A stretch of 64,000 nucleotides of DNA from positions 1,116,001 to 1,180,000 of the forward strand of contig OZ242020.1 in the NCBI GenBank assembly GCA_965204875.1, in the 5' to 3' direction. Source of the DNA: Aldehydirespirator sp965204875. Its GTDB lineage: Bacteria; Actinomycetota; Acidimicrobiia; Acidimicrobiales; Aldehydirespiratoraceae. A program made the position numbers and the translations under genes. Each line of letters begins with the position of its first letter. Position 1 is the stretch's first letter. Of this stretch, positions 18,431-27,482 are shown in pieces. A model generated the notes under the pieces. That model saw only the letters and a program-made list of their open reading frames with translations, was not told where the DNA came from and did no database searches.

Positions 18431-18785
18431 TAGCCGCTACGTCAAGCCCACAGCGCGCGCCCACCCAGCCAGCGCCGCTGCGTGTTCGCCCCTAACACCA
18501 ATGATCTAACCGCGGTGCGCCCCGCGGCCAGCACCGGATCGAGCACCCCAGCGGACCGCCCGCGACCACCTGGACGCGCCGCACTCCAGTCAGGTCCCCG
18601 CCCGATCGGCGGCACGAGTGCCGCGGAGGCAAGCAAAGCCAGCCGCGGCAGGCACTCCGACTCGCCTGTTCGGCGAGCGCAGCCAGCAAGCGGGATCAGC
18701 CAGCACCCCGCCGATCAGCGTCGCCCACCGGCGCAAGCTCCTAGAGTGGACTCCCCCAGCGGCCGCAGCAGGTCGCCAGGATCCC
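18431..18785. other. Intergenic region before tRNA-Thr
   Basis: About 355 bases lie between the LytR_C gene start and tRNA-Thr. All open frames here are short and lack similarity or a credible start. I see no repeat, operator or second RNA gene in it. Confidence 0.5.
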
Positions 18786-18861
18786 GCCCGAGTAGCTCAA
18801 CCGGTAGAGCAGCTGTCTTGTAAACAGCAGGTAGCAGGTTCGACCCCTGTCTCGGGCTCCA
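18786..18861 (+). tRNA. tRNA-Thr (anticodon TGT)
   Basis: The cloverleaf folds cleanly. The acceptor GCCCGAG pairs with CTCGGGC, the D-loop contains AGCTCAACCGGTAGAGCA, the anticodon arm is CTGTC-TTGTAAA-CAG with anticodon TGT, the T-arm is CAGGTTCGACCCCTG, and CCA is encoded. It borders the accessory region that follows, as tRNA genes commonly do for integrated islands, but I found no second copy of its 3' end in the window. Confidence 0.95.
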
Positions 18862-18966
18862 AGAAAGCAAGTGTTCAGAGTCGATTCACGAGTGTCGACA
18901 CAGGCGAGAATCTGCATGCGGGGTCGCTGGCTCCACAAACCTCCACTGGCACGTCCGGCGTGAACA

Positions 18967-19944
18967 TTACTGTCCGATCTCGGAGCCGTCCCAGAGAGTG
19001 ATCCGCTCTTTCAGCTCCAGCACGGATCGACAGTCTTCAGCAAGCCGTACCGTTACTCGTGACGGCTCGGGATAGATGCGCTCATATTCGGAGATGACTT
19101 CAGCCGACAGAGCCAGCGCAGCGTCAACATAGCCCGCAGCCACATCACGCAGTTCCTCGTCCGCAAGCTGCATCGCCTCTAGGTCGGCTTCATAAGAGCC
19201 GGCCTCGCGCCACACGGCAATGTCTTCTAGCAGGTGCGGTTGCACCACATCCGCGAGCTTGCGCCGCGGTTCCGGCATCTGTCCCATGAGCCGCCCTGGC
19301 TCATGCGTGCGAATGGGCCACGCGTCACCCAGCGCGACCAGCGCCTTCAAGCCATGCTCGACGCACAGCGCACCGTCCGCGCACAGCGCCTGGAATCTGG
19401 CTCTACGCCTAGCCGACACATCTTCAACAGCGTCCGGAGCGATCCCCGCCCGAACCTCGTTGCGGTCGGGAACGTACCTAGCTGCGAGGTTGGCCATATC
19501 ACCGCTCATGCTCTTCAAATGCCTCTCAGCCTCTCCGCGAGCGTTGCCGGGCATGCCGATCTCCTTGTGCCAGTTCACGCCGCGTGCCGGCGAGTCGATG
19601 AGGGTGATTGCGTATCGGGCGATGTGATGCTCGATGCTGTTGCGCACATGCTGGGAGCGCTGCCGCCACTCGGGGCGATCGGTGACACGAACGTCCACAT
19701 CACAGCCCGCCGCACTCATCGCAGTGGCAGTAAGAGCTTGCCGCAGCTTCCAACGTCGCCGGTAGTCGCCCAGATCGTCGAACACGGCCACCAAGTCAAG
19801 ATCGCTTCCGGGGCGCGCCTCGCCCGTGGCGACCGACCCATAGAGGAGCACCTGCGCGACCCCGTGCTCGTCGGCCAACGCGCGCGCCGCCCTGCGAGCG
19901 CCCTCTAGGGTCGGCACCGCCGATGCAGGGGGAGCCAGTACCAC
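18967..19944 (-). CDS. MNT nucleotidyltransferase-HEPN fusion protein
   Basis: The N-terminal 120 residues are a minimal nucleotidyltransferase with GSVATGEARPGSDLDLV (GSx10DxD) and a third acidic site in CDVDVRV. The C-terminal 160 residues are helical with a HEPN-like segment (CVEHGLKALVAL). MNT and HEPN proteins usually form a toxin-antitoxin pair in which the MNT protein AMPylates and silences a HEPN RNase. Here both are in one polypeptide, so it may act as a self-controlled element or as a nucleotide-transferring enzyme. It sits directly beside tRNA-Thr. Confidence 0.72.
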   Translation of the reverse strand: MVLAPPASAVPTLEGARRAARALADEHGVAQVLLYGSVATGEARPGSDLDLVAVFDDLGDYRRRWKLRQALTATAMSAAGCDVDVRVTDRPEWRQRSQHVRNSIEHHIARYAITLIDSPARGVNWHKEIGMPGNARGEAERHLKSMSGDMANLAARYVPDRNEVRAGIAPDAVEDVSARRRARFQALCADGALCVEHGLKALVALGDAWPIRTHEPGRLMGQMPEPRRKLADVVQPHLLEDIAVWREAGSYEADLEAMQLADEELRDVAAGYVDAALALSAEVISEYERIYPEPSRVTVRLAEDCRSVLELKERITLWDGSEIGQ

Positions 19945-20200
19945 GCCTCAACACTACCAAGCACCAGCCCCAGGCCTCCGTCCTCACGACCCTGCCGCCA
20001 GCACACTGCTAGCAATCGGAGTTGGAATAGGGTGCAATAACATCTAAACTACATCATCTCATTGAGCCTTCGCCATCTCATTTGAGTTAGACATCATCTT
20101 GCTGCAAGCGGCGTGCTACCTGTTCTTAGCAACTCTTCTCATCTGCGGTTAGCTATTGTGGGCGTGATTAACGCAAGCAACAATACGCGCGTGCGCTCCA

Positions 20201-21268
20201 TCAGTGCTTCCAGCGCTCGTTTGGTAACGGTGTTCCGACCCTCTTGTAGGACTGCTTGGGGTGCTTATCCTTACCGTGTTGACGAACAAACGGTTCGAAT
20301 CGTCTCTCGCTGCCCACGGGAACCACCACTCGAAACCGCGCGCGCTGGCACTGCATTCTGTTCAAATCCTCAATCTGCGACTCGAAGCAGGGCTGCATCT
20401 CGTCGCAATCCTGGATACGTGGACTGGCCTGCGCAACAACCTGGGGGGACAAGGGCATCCAGCAATGCCAGCCACGAGGAGGCCAGAATGCGCTAACGCC
20501 AGAGTGGAGACGACATCTGGCGATTTTGTCCAACATGTTGAACTGAGTAGTCGTCTCACAATTCATGCAGGTGCCAATGGACATAAACGCTGGCCCATCA
20601 CCCAGCATCAGGAGTGCTCTCTCGGACTTCCGCAATATCAATCCGCAAGAGGAAAGTTCGGCCTGGTAGCGGTCCAGCCAGATAGACAGGTTCTCTGCAA
20701 ATGTCTTACGCATGCCCTGGATCAAGCCGTCGGGCGCTCTAATCGCTGCGTCCACCCAATCTTCAGCCTCGTGAAGAGGCATGCCAGTGTCCACCAAAAC
20801 CTGTTTGAACTCTTCGCCCATGGTAACCTCGTCGTAGAACTTGTTTGCAATCTCGCCCTGCAGGATCAGAAATCTGCTCAGCACCTCCGAACTTCGGAGC
20901 AGATGCAGAGCCATCAAAGCCAAGATTGCCTGTCTACAATCTTCATCGACAGAGGTGACACACTCCACCGCGCGAATTGCCTTGCATCCTCTATTCTCGA
21001 CACATGTCCAACACCGTTCCAACTCTGGAGCGTAGGCAACCGGCACAAACCCCTGGCCTCTGTCGTCGGAGGACCTATACATAATCTGGCCGACGTGCTT
21101 TCTCATGTGGCGAGGACCGTTGCGCAAATCGAAGTACTCGACAAGCTCGCGTGCACCGCACCAGTTCCGGATTATGCACTGAGAGACCATATGCTGCTTG
21201 ACCTTCTTTGGCAACACGAAATATATGCCTGTCTTCGAACTGTGATCGTTAAGCACGTCATCGCGCAC
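20201..21268 (-). CDS. DUF4238-like protein in the defence operon
   Basis: The N-terminus KKVKQHMVSQCIIRNWCG resembles the His-containing start of DUF4238 proteins, and a CxxC pair (CMNCETTT) follows near residue 235. The family is frequent in mobile and defence regions with no settled activity; a nuclease-like role is speculation. The gene is AT-richer than the flanking genes. It follows the DGQHR gene by 9 bases on the same strand, so it is probably the last gene of the operon. GTG 21268 is the furthest start. Confidence 0.6.
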   Translation of the reverse strand: MRDDVLNDHSSKTGIYFVLPKKVKQHMVSQCIIRNWCGARELVEYFDLRNGPRHMRKHVGQIMYRSSDDRGQGFVPVAYAPELERCWTCVENRGCKAIRAVECVTSVDEDCRQAILALMALHLLRSSEVLSRFLILQGEIANKFYDEVTMGEEFKQVLVDTGMPLHEAEDWVDAAIRAPDGLIQGMRKTFAENLSIWLDRYQAELSSCGLILRKSERALLMLGDGPAFMSIGTCMNCETTTQFNMLDKIARCRLHSGVSAFWPPRGWHCWMPLSPQVVAQASPRIQDCDEMQPCFESQIEDLNRMQCQRARFRVVVPVGSERRFEPFVRQHGKDKHPKQSYKRVGTPLPNERWKH

Positions 21269-21277
21269 GCGCGGACC

Positions 21278-22564
21278 TTACGGCTCCTCGTCCTGCCGGA
21301 TCAACTGCTTCAGTTCTTCCTCGGCAATTGGATAGGGTTCCCGCATCAGTTCGCGGTACGCTCGACGCGCGCGCTTCACCTCTTCAATTGTGTTCGGGCG
21401 CATATGCACTCGGAGCAATTGATCCAGCAGTTGCGCGTGATCCTTTCCTGTGATCATCGTACCTTTATCAACATTGAAAACGCTATTCCATGGAACATCA
21501 TGCATCTTCCAGGAAAAGGCGCGTAGTCGATCAATCACTTCCTGCCAGGTCAGGCGACCTTGCTCAACGAGTGCGCACATTGTGCGAACCACCGCCTTCT
21601 GTACGACTGGACGCATCATGGGATGGCTCATCCCTTGCTTCGCTTCCGGCATCCGAACCTTCTTGGCGGACGAGGCACTCTCGATCGCAGCCCTAACGTT
21701 GCCGCACGCCTCAAGAAGCTGATCAATTCTATCGGACACGAGGCGGTAGGTTGCCTCAAGCACTTGATCGTCAGGCCGCACTGCTCGATCTTTGACAGAA
21801 GGGTCTGCGTCGAAGACCAGCGCCTCGACTAGATCGTATAGCACTGGCATTGTAGTCCAGGCAGACAGATCACCCTGCCTCACGAGTCCCTTCGCAAGAG
21901 TGAACGAACCCGACGAATCCGGTGGACGGCTAAAGATCCTAACCCGGCCATCACCGCTCAAGAAATCGTGCTCAGTTAGTAGCCTTCGAGTCACGATAGC
22001 TTTCGCGTCATCTACATCCAAGGCAATATTCTCGCCCGCTGTAGTAGGCTTCGCATTGCGATTAATGTTTGTAAACAGCCTCTGCGTACGCTCACGACCC
22101 TCAAGAGTATTGTGGTGTGTAACGAGCAGAACGCAGATGTCCTCGGAACCAAGGTTTGGATTCTTCAGCAGGGCATCCTTGATCGCCCTAAGTCTATGCT
22201 GGCCATCAAGCGCAAAAAAGGAATGCGTGCCATCCAACGTCAGTACACCGAATCCCCGGTCAAGGCCTGCTAGCAAACCCTCAGAGTCATCCATTTCTAG
22301 CATCGTATATTCGGGCTGGCCGCCCCATGTTGCTACAATAAGAGACCCCAGAAATCTGTGAGGAGAAGTCAGCAGATACCGCTTGATCTCTTCTGTTCGA
22401 GCGCTCAAGCCACGTTGGATCAGATTGGATAGCTCCGTGTTCCCACCCAATTCGTGAGCAAACTTCACTGAACGGTCGACCTCTGCATACTTCATTTTGC
22501 AGATGTAGTAACTCCAGTCGCCGACGGCCGCTTCAAAGGCCGGAATATATGTCTTGTTGGTCAT
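21278..22564 (-). CDS. DndB-like DGQHR domain protein
   Basis: The signature DGQHR is at residues 120-124 (FFALDGQHRLRAI), followed by FTNINRNAKPT, both characteristic of DndB and its relatives. DndB binds DNA and represses or tunes the phosphorothioation operon. Here it sits downstream of an sspABCD-like set, two bases after the GIY-YIG gene, and upstream of the DUF4238 gene. Its GC content is clearly lower than that of the ssp genes. It could be the operon regulator or part of an effector module. Start ATG 22564 is well defined. Confidence 0.8.
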   Translation of the reverse strand: MTNKTYIPAFEAAVGDWSYYICKMKYAEVDRSVKFAHELGGNTELSNLIQRGLSARTEEIKRYLLTSPHRFLGSLIVATWGGQPEYTMLEMDDSEGLLAGLDRGFGVLTLDGTHSFFALDGQHRLRAIKDALLKNPNLGSEDICVLLVTHHNTLEGRERTQRLFTNINRNAKPTTAGENIALDVDDAKAIVTRRLLTEHDFLSGDGRVRIFSRPPDSSGSFTLAKGLVRQGDLSAWTTMPVLYDLVEALVFDADPSVKDRAVRPDDQVLEATYRLVSDRIDQLLEACGNVRAAIESASSAKKVRMPEAKQGMSHPMMRPVVQKAVVRTMCALVEQGRLTWQEVIDRLRAFSWKMHDVPWNSVFNVDKGTMITGKDHAQLLDQLLRVHMRPNTIEEVKRARRAYRELMREPYPIAEEELKQLIRQDEEP

Positions 22565-22566
22565 TT

Positions 22567-23154
22567 CTACTCCCTTCGGAAAGCAGTTTTGGTGGACGTT
22601 ACCCTCAGTACGGGTTCCCTCTTCGCGTTGATGGGCGGATTGAGAAATTCGATCAGACGGGCTTCTATCTCGTCAATAAGGTGAGCATCTGCACATGTCA
22701 AGAACCAGAATTCCAGCGGCCTCAAGCTAAGAAAACAATCTAGTCTAGCGTGGCGGGAATTCAGCACCTCGTTCGTCCAGAGCGACTGTGGATTCGCTCC
22801 AAAGTGCGAAACGTACTGCTTGTACCTCTCCCTGAGCGTCCCTGCGCTAGTGCCCGCGCCAGTAGATCCCACATACAGAATATAGCGAAGCGCGTGGTCT
22901 GAATGCGGTTGTGAGCGCTTAAGAGCTAAGGTTGGATGCCATACGAACATATAGATTCCAGGCATTGTAGGTATGCTAGAACTTGACGCGGGCTTCGCTG
23001 GCAGTGCCTCCCACTTTCCGTCCGCAGCCGCCTCGATTCGTCGTTGGAACGCTTCGCATCGTTTAGAATCTATCATGATCCCAATGGGTACCTTGCACAG
23101 CAGATGTCGTCCCTGCGCACCGGCGTTCAAGCTGATTAGATCGTCTAGTTGCAA
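22567..23154 (-). CDS. GIY-YIG-like nuclease domain protein
   Basis: Residues around 65-115 show PGIYMFVW followed by YILYVGSTGAGTSAGTLRERYKQY. These are the GIY and YIG elements and the downstream Arg-containing helix of GIY-YIG nucleases. The conserved late Glu may be in EIEARLIEF. The gene starts with TTG 23154 and ends two bases before the DGQHR gene. Low GC sets it apart from sspD upstream. In this context it is a candidate DNA-cleaving effector of the phosphorothioation system; that role is inference. Confidence 0.72.
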   Translation of the reverse strand: MQLDDLISLNAGAQGRHLLCKVPIGIMIDSKRCEAFQRRIEAAADGKWEALPAKPASSSSIPTMPGIYMFVWHPTLALKRSQPHSDHALRYILYVGSTGAGTSAGTLRERYKQYVSHFGANPQSLWTNEVLNSRHARLDCFLSLRPLEFWFLTCADAHLIDEIEARLIEFLNPPINAKREPVLRVTSTKTAFRRE

Positions 23155-23179
23155 GGGTCAGTTCCTTGAGGTCTGAAGT

Positions 23180-24028
23180 TCACAGGGAACACACCGTGCA
23201 GGGTGTGGAGTCGTCGTCTTCGTTGAATGCTTCGGCTAGTGCTTCGATCAGGGGAAGGTTGGATCGAGTCTTATTGGCTCGTGCCATAGCCGTTTCGTGG
23301 CGCTCTAGGATTTCTTCGCGGCGGGAGCGTAGTTGCAGGAGTGTTTCGCCTCCGGACCACGTGTACTGGCGGCCGCGCATGGCTTGATCTGAGTAGTCGG
23401 CGTTGCCGTTGACGCCGGCGTCTTGGAGCACTTTTTGCTCGATGGCCACGGCGCGGTCGAAGAGGTCCGGGTGGCGCTCGGAGAGACCGATCCACTCTGC
23501 CTTGCGCTGGTAGAAGCAGAAGTAGCAGCCCGAGCGGGTTCGCCACTCATAGTAGGCGGGGAGCCCGATACCAGCCTCCTCGAGGATCCGCATCACGCCG
23601 TCGTGGTCGATCTTGTCGTCGATGAAGGGAAAGCGGGTCTCGATGTTGGGCTTGGTTGAGATATAGCCCTTGCGGTTGGACTCGTCCGCCCTGATGGCGA
23701 CATAGGAGATCGCCGGCTCGCTGCCGATCCAGGTCTCGATGGGCTTGATCTTCATGTTCTTGGTGCACCAGCGCATCTGCGGCGACGGGAGGGTCCCTCG
23801 GAACACCTCGAACCAGTGGTCGAAGCCCCGCTGGGCGTTGAGGCGCCGAATCGGCTTCCCGAGAATCACCTCTAGGCGAGTCAGGTACTCGTAGGTCTCG
23901 GGCAACTCGGCGCCGGTGTCGCAGAAGAAGTACTCCATGTCGGCCACACGATCCCGCATGTAGACGGCCAGGGCACTGGAGTCCTTGCCTCCGGAGATCC
24001 CGCAGATGTGGCGGGTGGACTCAGCCAT
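23180..24028 (-). CDS. sspD: SspD-like ATP pyrophosphatase (PAPS reductase family)
   Basis: The PP-loop SGGKDSS is at residues 12-18, with paired cysteines later (CYFC and the C-terminal CTVC). These features mark the PAPS-reductase-like ATP pyrophosphatases that install sulfur in DNA backbones (DndC in the Dnd system, SspD in the Ssp system). With the DUF4007 and P-loop ATPase genes upstream I call it SspD. It overlaps the sspC stop by 8 bases. DndC is the alternative name, but dndD and dndE are absent. Confidence 0.8.
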   Translation of the reverse strand: MAESTRHICGISGGKDSSALAVYMRDRVADMEYFFCDTGAELPETYEYLTRLEVILGKPIRRLNAQRGFDHWFEVFRGTLPSPQMRWCTKNMKIKPIETWIGSEPAISYVAIRADESNRKGYISTKPNIETRFPFIDDKIDHDGVMRILEEAGIGLPAYYEWRTRSGCYFCFYQRKAEWIGLSERHPDLFDRAVAIEQKVLQDAGVNGNADYSDQAMRGRQYTWSGGETLLQLRSRREEILERHETAMARANKTRSNLPLIEALAEAFNEDDDSTPCTVCSL

Positions 24029-27000
24029 GGCTTGCTCGTCTCACTACAGCGTCGAAGTCTACGACCTCATCGGCCTCGGTGCCGGCGAGCAGTTGCTCAC
24101 CTATCAGGGCGAGGAGCGCATGGCGGGCACGGAGCGGTGATCCCGCCTCGCGCGTGAGTCGGCGAAGCGCGTCCTCGGCGGCTGACCGCAGCACCGGGTC
24201 GAGGCTGACGAGGCGGTTCTCCTCGCGCCCGTCAGAGCGGGTCAAGGACACGCGGTACGCATCGAACACGCCGTCGGCGGCTCGACGCTCATGGTGCAAC
24301 GCCGACAGCCGGTGAAACGCAGCGAAGCGATCACGTATCTCGCGCCCATACAACTGCATGTCGTCGTCCGACCACTCGGCGGGGGCCTTCTTTACCAGGA
24401 CCGTGGCGACCGCCTTCGCCCAATCGGCATCCGCGTCGATCCCGTCACTCGCGAGCGTCAGCAGGAACGCCTTGACCTCGGGATCAAGCACCTCGCCCCC
24501 AAGAGCTTCAGCCTGGCCCGCAACCGCCTTGCGCGTGGTCTCGGCGCTTGCGGCGAGCAGCATCCTCAGCAGGTCACCAAGAAGCCGCTCGTAGTTGCCG
24601 TCCAGTTCGTCGAGCGCCACAGCAACGCGGTCGGCGTAGCCGCTGGCATCGGCGTAGGAGTCCATGTCGGCGGTTACGGGGGCGAATCCCAACGCTGCGG
24701 GCAACGTCGAGAACAGCAGCTCGTCGGGCTCGACGGCGGCCACGAGTGCGTCTCGGACACGCAGGGCTTCAGAAGTCAAGTGCCGCGTGTGCATCGTGAA
24801 GTTGTCGAGCTTGCCGGCCCGGCCGACCAGATGCGCCACCACCGTCAAAACATTCGCCACGCGGTGCCTGCGGAAGCCTGGCCGCAGTTGAAGGCGCTCT
24901 GCGAGACTGTCGATGACTAGGCGGCGAGCGCCGGTGGTGTTGGCGAAGTGCCGGATGTCGAAGTGCTTCGGGTTGCGGACCATCCGCTCGGACACTTCAG
25001 TCGTGAGAAGCGGCTTGAAGGTGCCGTGCTCGTAGATGGCCACCTCGTCGGCGCTCGCGATCAACGCAGCCGTCACGAACACCGGGATCACCCCGCGCTT
25101 CATCCCGTAGGGAGGCGAGATGAGCGCAGCCCAGACGTCGTTGAGGTTGATACGGCGGGCCGTCGCGCGGTTGAACTCGTCATGGAGCATTTGCCACGCC
25201 GGTAGCAGCGACGCCTCGGTCGGCTTCGCGAACACCATCTCCTCTCTGCGATCGCTGCGACGGTGGATTCCGGTGCTCTCCAGCAACGCCCGGTACATCG
25301 CGACCTCGGGTCCGTAGCCTTCGAGTGCGAGGTCTCGCTCGGTACCCTGCTCGATCATCGCCTGAATTAGAAGCGAGCGGGCCTTGGCGCCCTGCGATGT
25401 CAGCTCCGTACGGTTCAGCATCTCATTGCGCACTCGAGGAGTCACGGGGTAGGCGACCTCCGCAGCCTCGGACACAGCGGCGCTGCCTCGCCCACCGGCT
25501 AGCTCCGTGTCCTCGTCCTCACTCGGACCGAGCAGGATCCACCTGCACGCATTGGAACTGAACGCCCGTGTCAGAGCATCGTCGAGCACGGCTTGAGCCT
25601 GGGCGAGCCGCTCCCCCAGCTCGCGTCGCGCTACCCAGTCCTCTTTGACCCCGGGCTCTTCCAGAACGTCTGAGATGCCGGCCGCCTCCCGCGCCGCGGC
25701 GTCGACTTCAGAGAGGTCCCGAGGAATAGCCACCACGGTCGGCTTGGCCATCCGCCAGCGCTCAAGGGTCGGCAGCTCCCCGGTCTCAGCGATCAGGAGC
25801 AGTACCTCGCCGTCGTAGGACGAGAAGGTGTCGAGCGGTTCGATGCGCTCGCGCGAGCCCACATAACGTCGGCGGAACACCCGAAGCAGGTCGCTCCTAG
25901 CGCTGTGCCGGGCAGCCACCACCGGGCCGGGGCTGTCGACCTCAGCGAGGATTCCTGCGAGCGGCAGACGCTGAACGCTCGCTCGTGCCGACTCGAGCGA
26001 CGCTCGAACATCGAGGTCGGTGCCATGCCAGATCCGGTACTCATCCGCGAAGTCCCGGTAGGTCACAAGCCCCGCACCCTCAAGTTCGTCGAGGACGCGC
26101 TCGGCGTTGCCATCTACCAGCGATAGGACTTGCCGGGAGGCTCGGACCTTTCCCGTGGCAGATATGAGGTTGAGCAGAGCTATCGCTTTGGCCATGCGTG
26201 CCTGCGCGGGGGTCAGACCGTGGGCATCACGCAACCGTGTGGCGATCTCGGCCCAGCGGCCCGACAACCGAGCCGAGGGGATGTGCATGGCGCTCGTGCC
26301 GACGAAGTAGTCGTAGACCTCCTCAAGTCCCACCGACGGCAACGTGCCCCGAGCCGGAACGGCGGTCGCTACCAGGAAGGCGGCGGCGCCAGATGCATGC
26401 GTCCCGGTGAGGAACGAGAAGAGTGTCCGCTCGTGCTGGCCGTACCGGCTGCACAACTCGGGCAACACCAACGCTGCCAGCGGGTGCAGCGGATACCACG
26501 ATGCGACTGAGCCAGCATCGGCGAGATCCGACATCCCTACGCCCAGCGAGCGCATTTGCTTGGCCGCGGTCGCCGCCCACCTGCCAATCCGAGTACTCAA
26601 GACCTTGTCTTGAACGTCAAAGACGGTGCCGATGAGTGCCCGTGTCTGTGCCGGGGACTCCACGAACGCCAGATCCTCGAAGCGGCCCTGCACCTTTGAC
26701 CACTCCCGTCGCTGCGGGCCGGCGGCACCCTCCATGTGCTCCTCGAAGGACAGGTGCTGAAGCGTCACAAGGAAGATCGGCAGTCCCGAACCCTGACCCG
26801 CCTCCGCCAACTGCTGCAAGAGGTACGGGTCGCCGTCGTCGCTGTCGCGCACTGCCTCCAGGTTCTTGCCGAACTCGTCGATCACGAGAAGCAGCGGCCG
26901 GTCGGATGCGAGGCAGCGAGCGATCTCGACCAGCGACGAGGGCGCAGGCCCCCTGCGACGAGGGTCGCCCGCATTGGCGTCTTCCAGTGCCGCCCGAAGC

Positions 27001-27482
27001 GTCGTTGCGGCGGGGAACTCCTGCGCTGACGGCATCTCCCCCCAGTGGCGCAGCACGGCCGAGTACAGCGCCCACAACACCGTGCGATTCAGTGGCTCAC
27101 GCTCCGCTGTGACAAGGCCGCGATGGAACCCCTGAAGGTTCGTGTTGTGGCGGGCGTGCGCCTTGCTCACCAACTCGCCAACCTCGGGGGAGGTCTCACC
27201 GATCAGGCGCAGTGCCGTACGCCGCAGTTCGCCGGACGCGCCGAAGGCGGCATCGAGCAACAGCGCAAGGGACGACTTGCCGGATCCATAGGGTCCGGTC
27301 ACCGACCAGGCACCACCGGCCGGCTCCGCCGCTGCGGTCGAGGCGATGCGCTCGAGGACGGTCAGCGCCCGCGCTGTGGTCACGTAGCCCTCGAGAGGCT
27401 CTCCGCGGGCCAGGTCGCGCTCAAGGTTCACTGATCGGGCGAATCGACCGCGAACGGAGATGTGATCGCCTAGCTGCACCAT
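24021..27482 (-). CDS. sspC: SspC-like large P-loop ATPase
   Basis: A 1153-residue protein with Walker A GPYGSGKSS at residues 63-71 and Walker B LLLVIDEFGKN near residue 200. A long helical remainder has no obvious second domain. ATG 27482 overlaps the sspB stop (TGATG), so translation is coupled. In the SspABCD system, SspC is the ATPase that works with SspB and SspD to install single-strand phosphorothioates. The assignment rests on gene order and the ATPase motifs. BrxC-like or PglY-like ATPases of other defence systems are structurally similar alternatives. Confidence 0.72.
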   Translation of the reverse strand: MVQLGDHISVRGRFARSVNLERDLARGEPLEGYVTTARALTVLERIASTAAAEPAGGAWSVTGPYGSGKSSLALLLDAAFGASGELRRTALRLIGETSPEVGELVSKAHARHNTNLQGFHRGLVTAEREPLNRTVLWALYSAVLRHWGEMPSAQEFPAATTLRAALEDANAGDPRRRGPAPSSLVEIARCLASDRPLLLVIDEFGKNLEAVRDSDDGDPYLLQQLAEAGQGSGLPIFLVTLQHLSFEEHMEGAAGPQRREWSKVQGRFEDLAFVESPAQTRALIGTVFDVQDKVLSTRIGRWAATAAKQMRSLGVGMSDLADAGSVASWYPLHPLAALVLPELCSRYGQHERTLFSFLTGTHASGAAAFLVATAVPARGTLPSVGLEEVYDYFVGTSAMHIPSARLSGRWAEIATRLRDAHGLTPAQARMAKAIALLNLISATGKVRASRQVLSLVDGNAERVLDELEGAGLVTYRDFADEYRIWHGTDLDVRASLESARASVQRLPLAGILAEVDSPGPVVAARHSARSDLLRVFRRRYVGSRERIEPLDTFSSYDGEVLLLIAETGELPTLERWRMAKPTVVAIPRDLSEVDAAAREAAGISDVLEEPGVKEDWVARRELGERLAQAQAVLDDALTRAFSSNACRWILLGPSEDEDTELAGGRGSAAVSEAAEVAYPVTPRVRNEMLNRTELTSQGAKARSLLIQAMIEQGTERDLALEGYGPEVAMYRALLESTGIHRRSDRREEMVFAKPTEASLLPAWQMLHDEFNRATARRINLNDVWAALISPPYGMKRGVIPVFVTAALIASADEVAIYEHGTFKPLLTTEVSERMVRNPKHFDIRHFANTTGARRLVIDSLAERLQLRPGFRRHRVANVLTVVAHLVGRAGKLDNFTMHTRHLTSEALRVRDALVAAVEPDELLFSTLPAALGFAPVTADMDSYADASGYADRVAVALDELDGNYERLLGDLLRMLLAASAETTRKAVAGQAEALGGEVLDPEVKAFLLTLASDGIDADADWAKAVATVLVKKAPAEWSDDDMQLYGREIRDRFAAFHRLSALHHERRAADGVFDAYRVSLTRSDGREENRLVSLDPVLRSAAEDALRRLTREAGSPLRARHALLALIGEQLLAGTEADEVVDFDAVVRRASHG

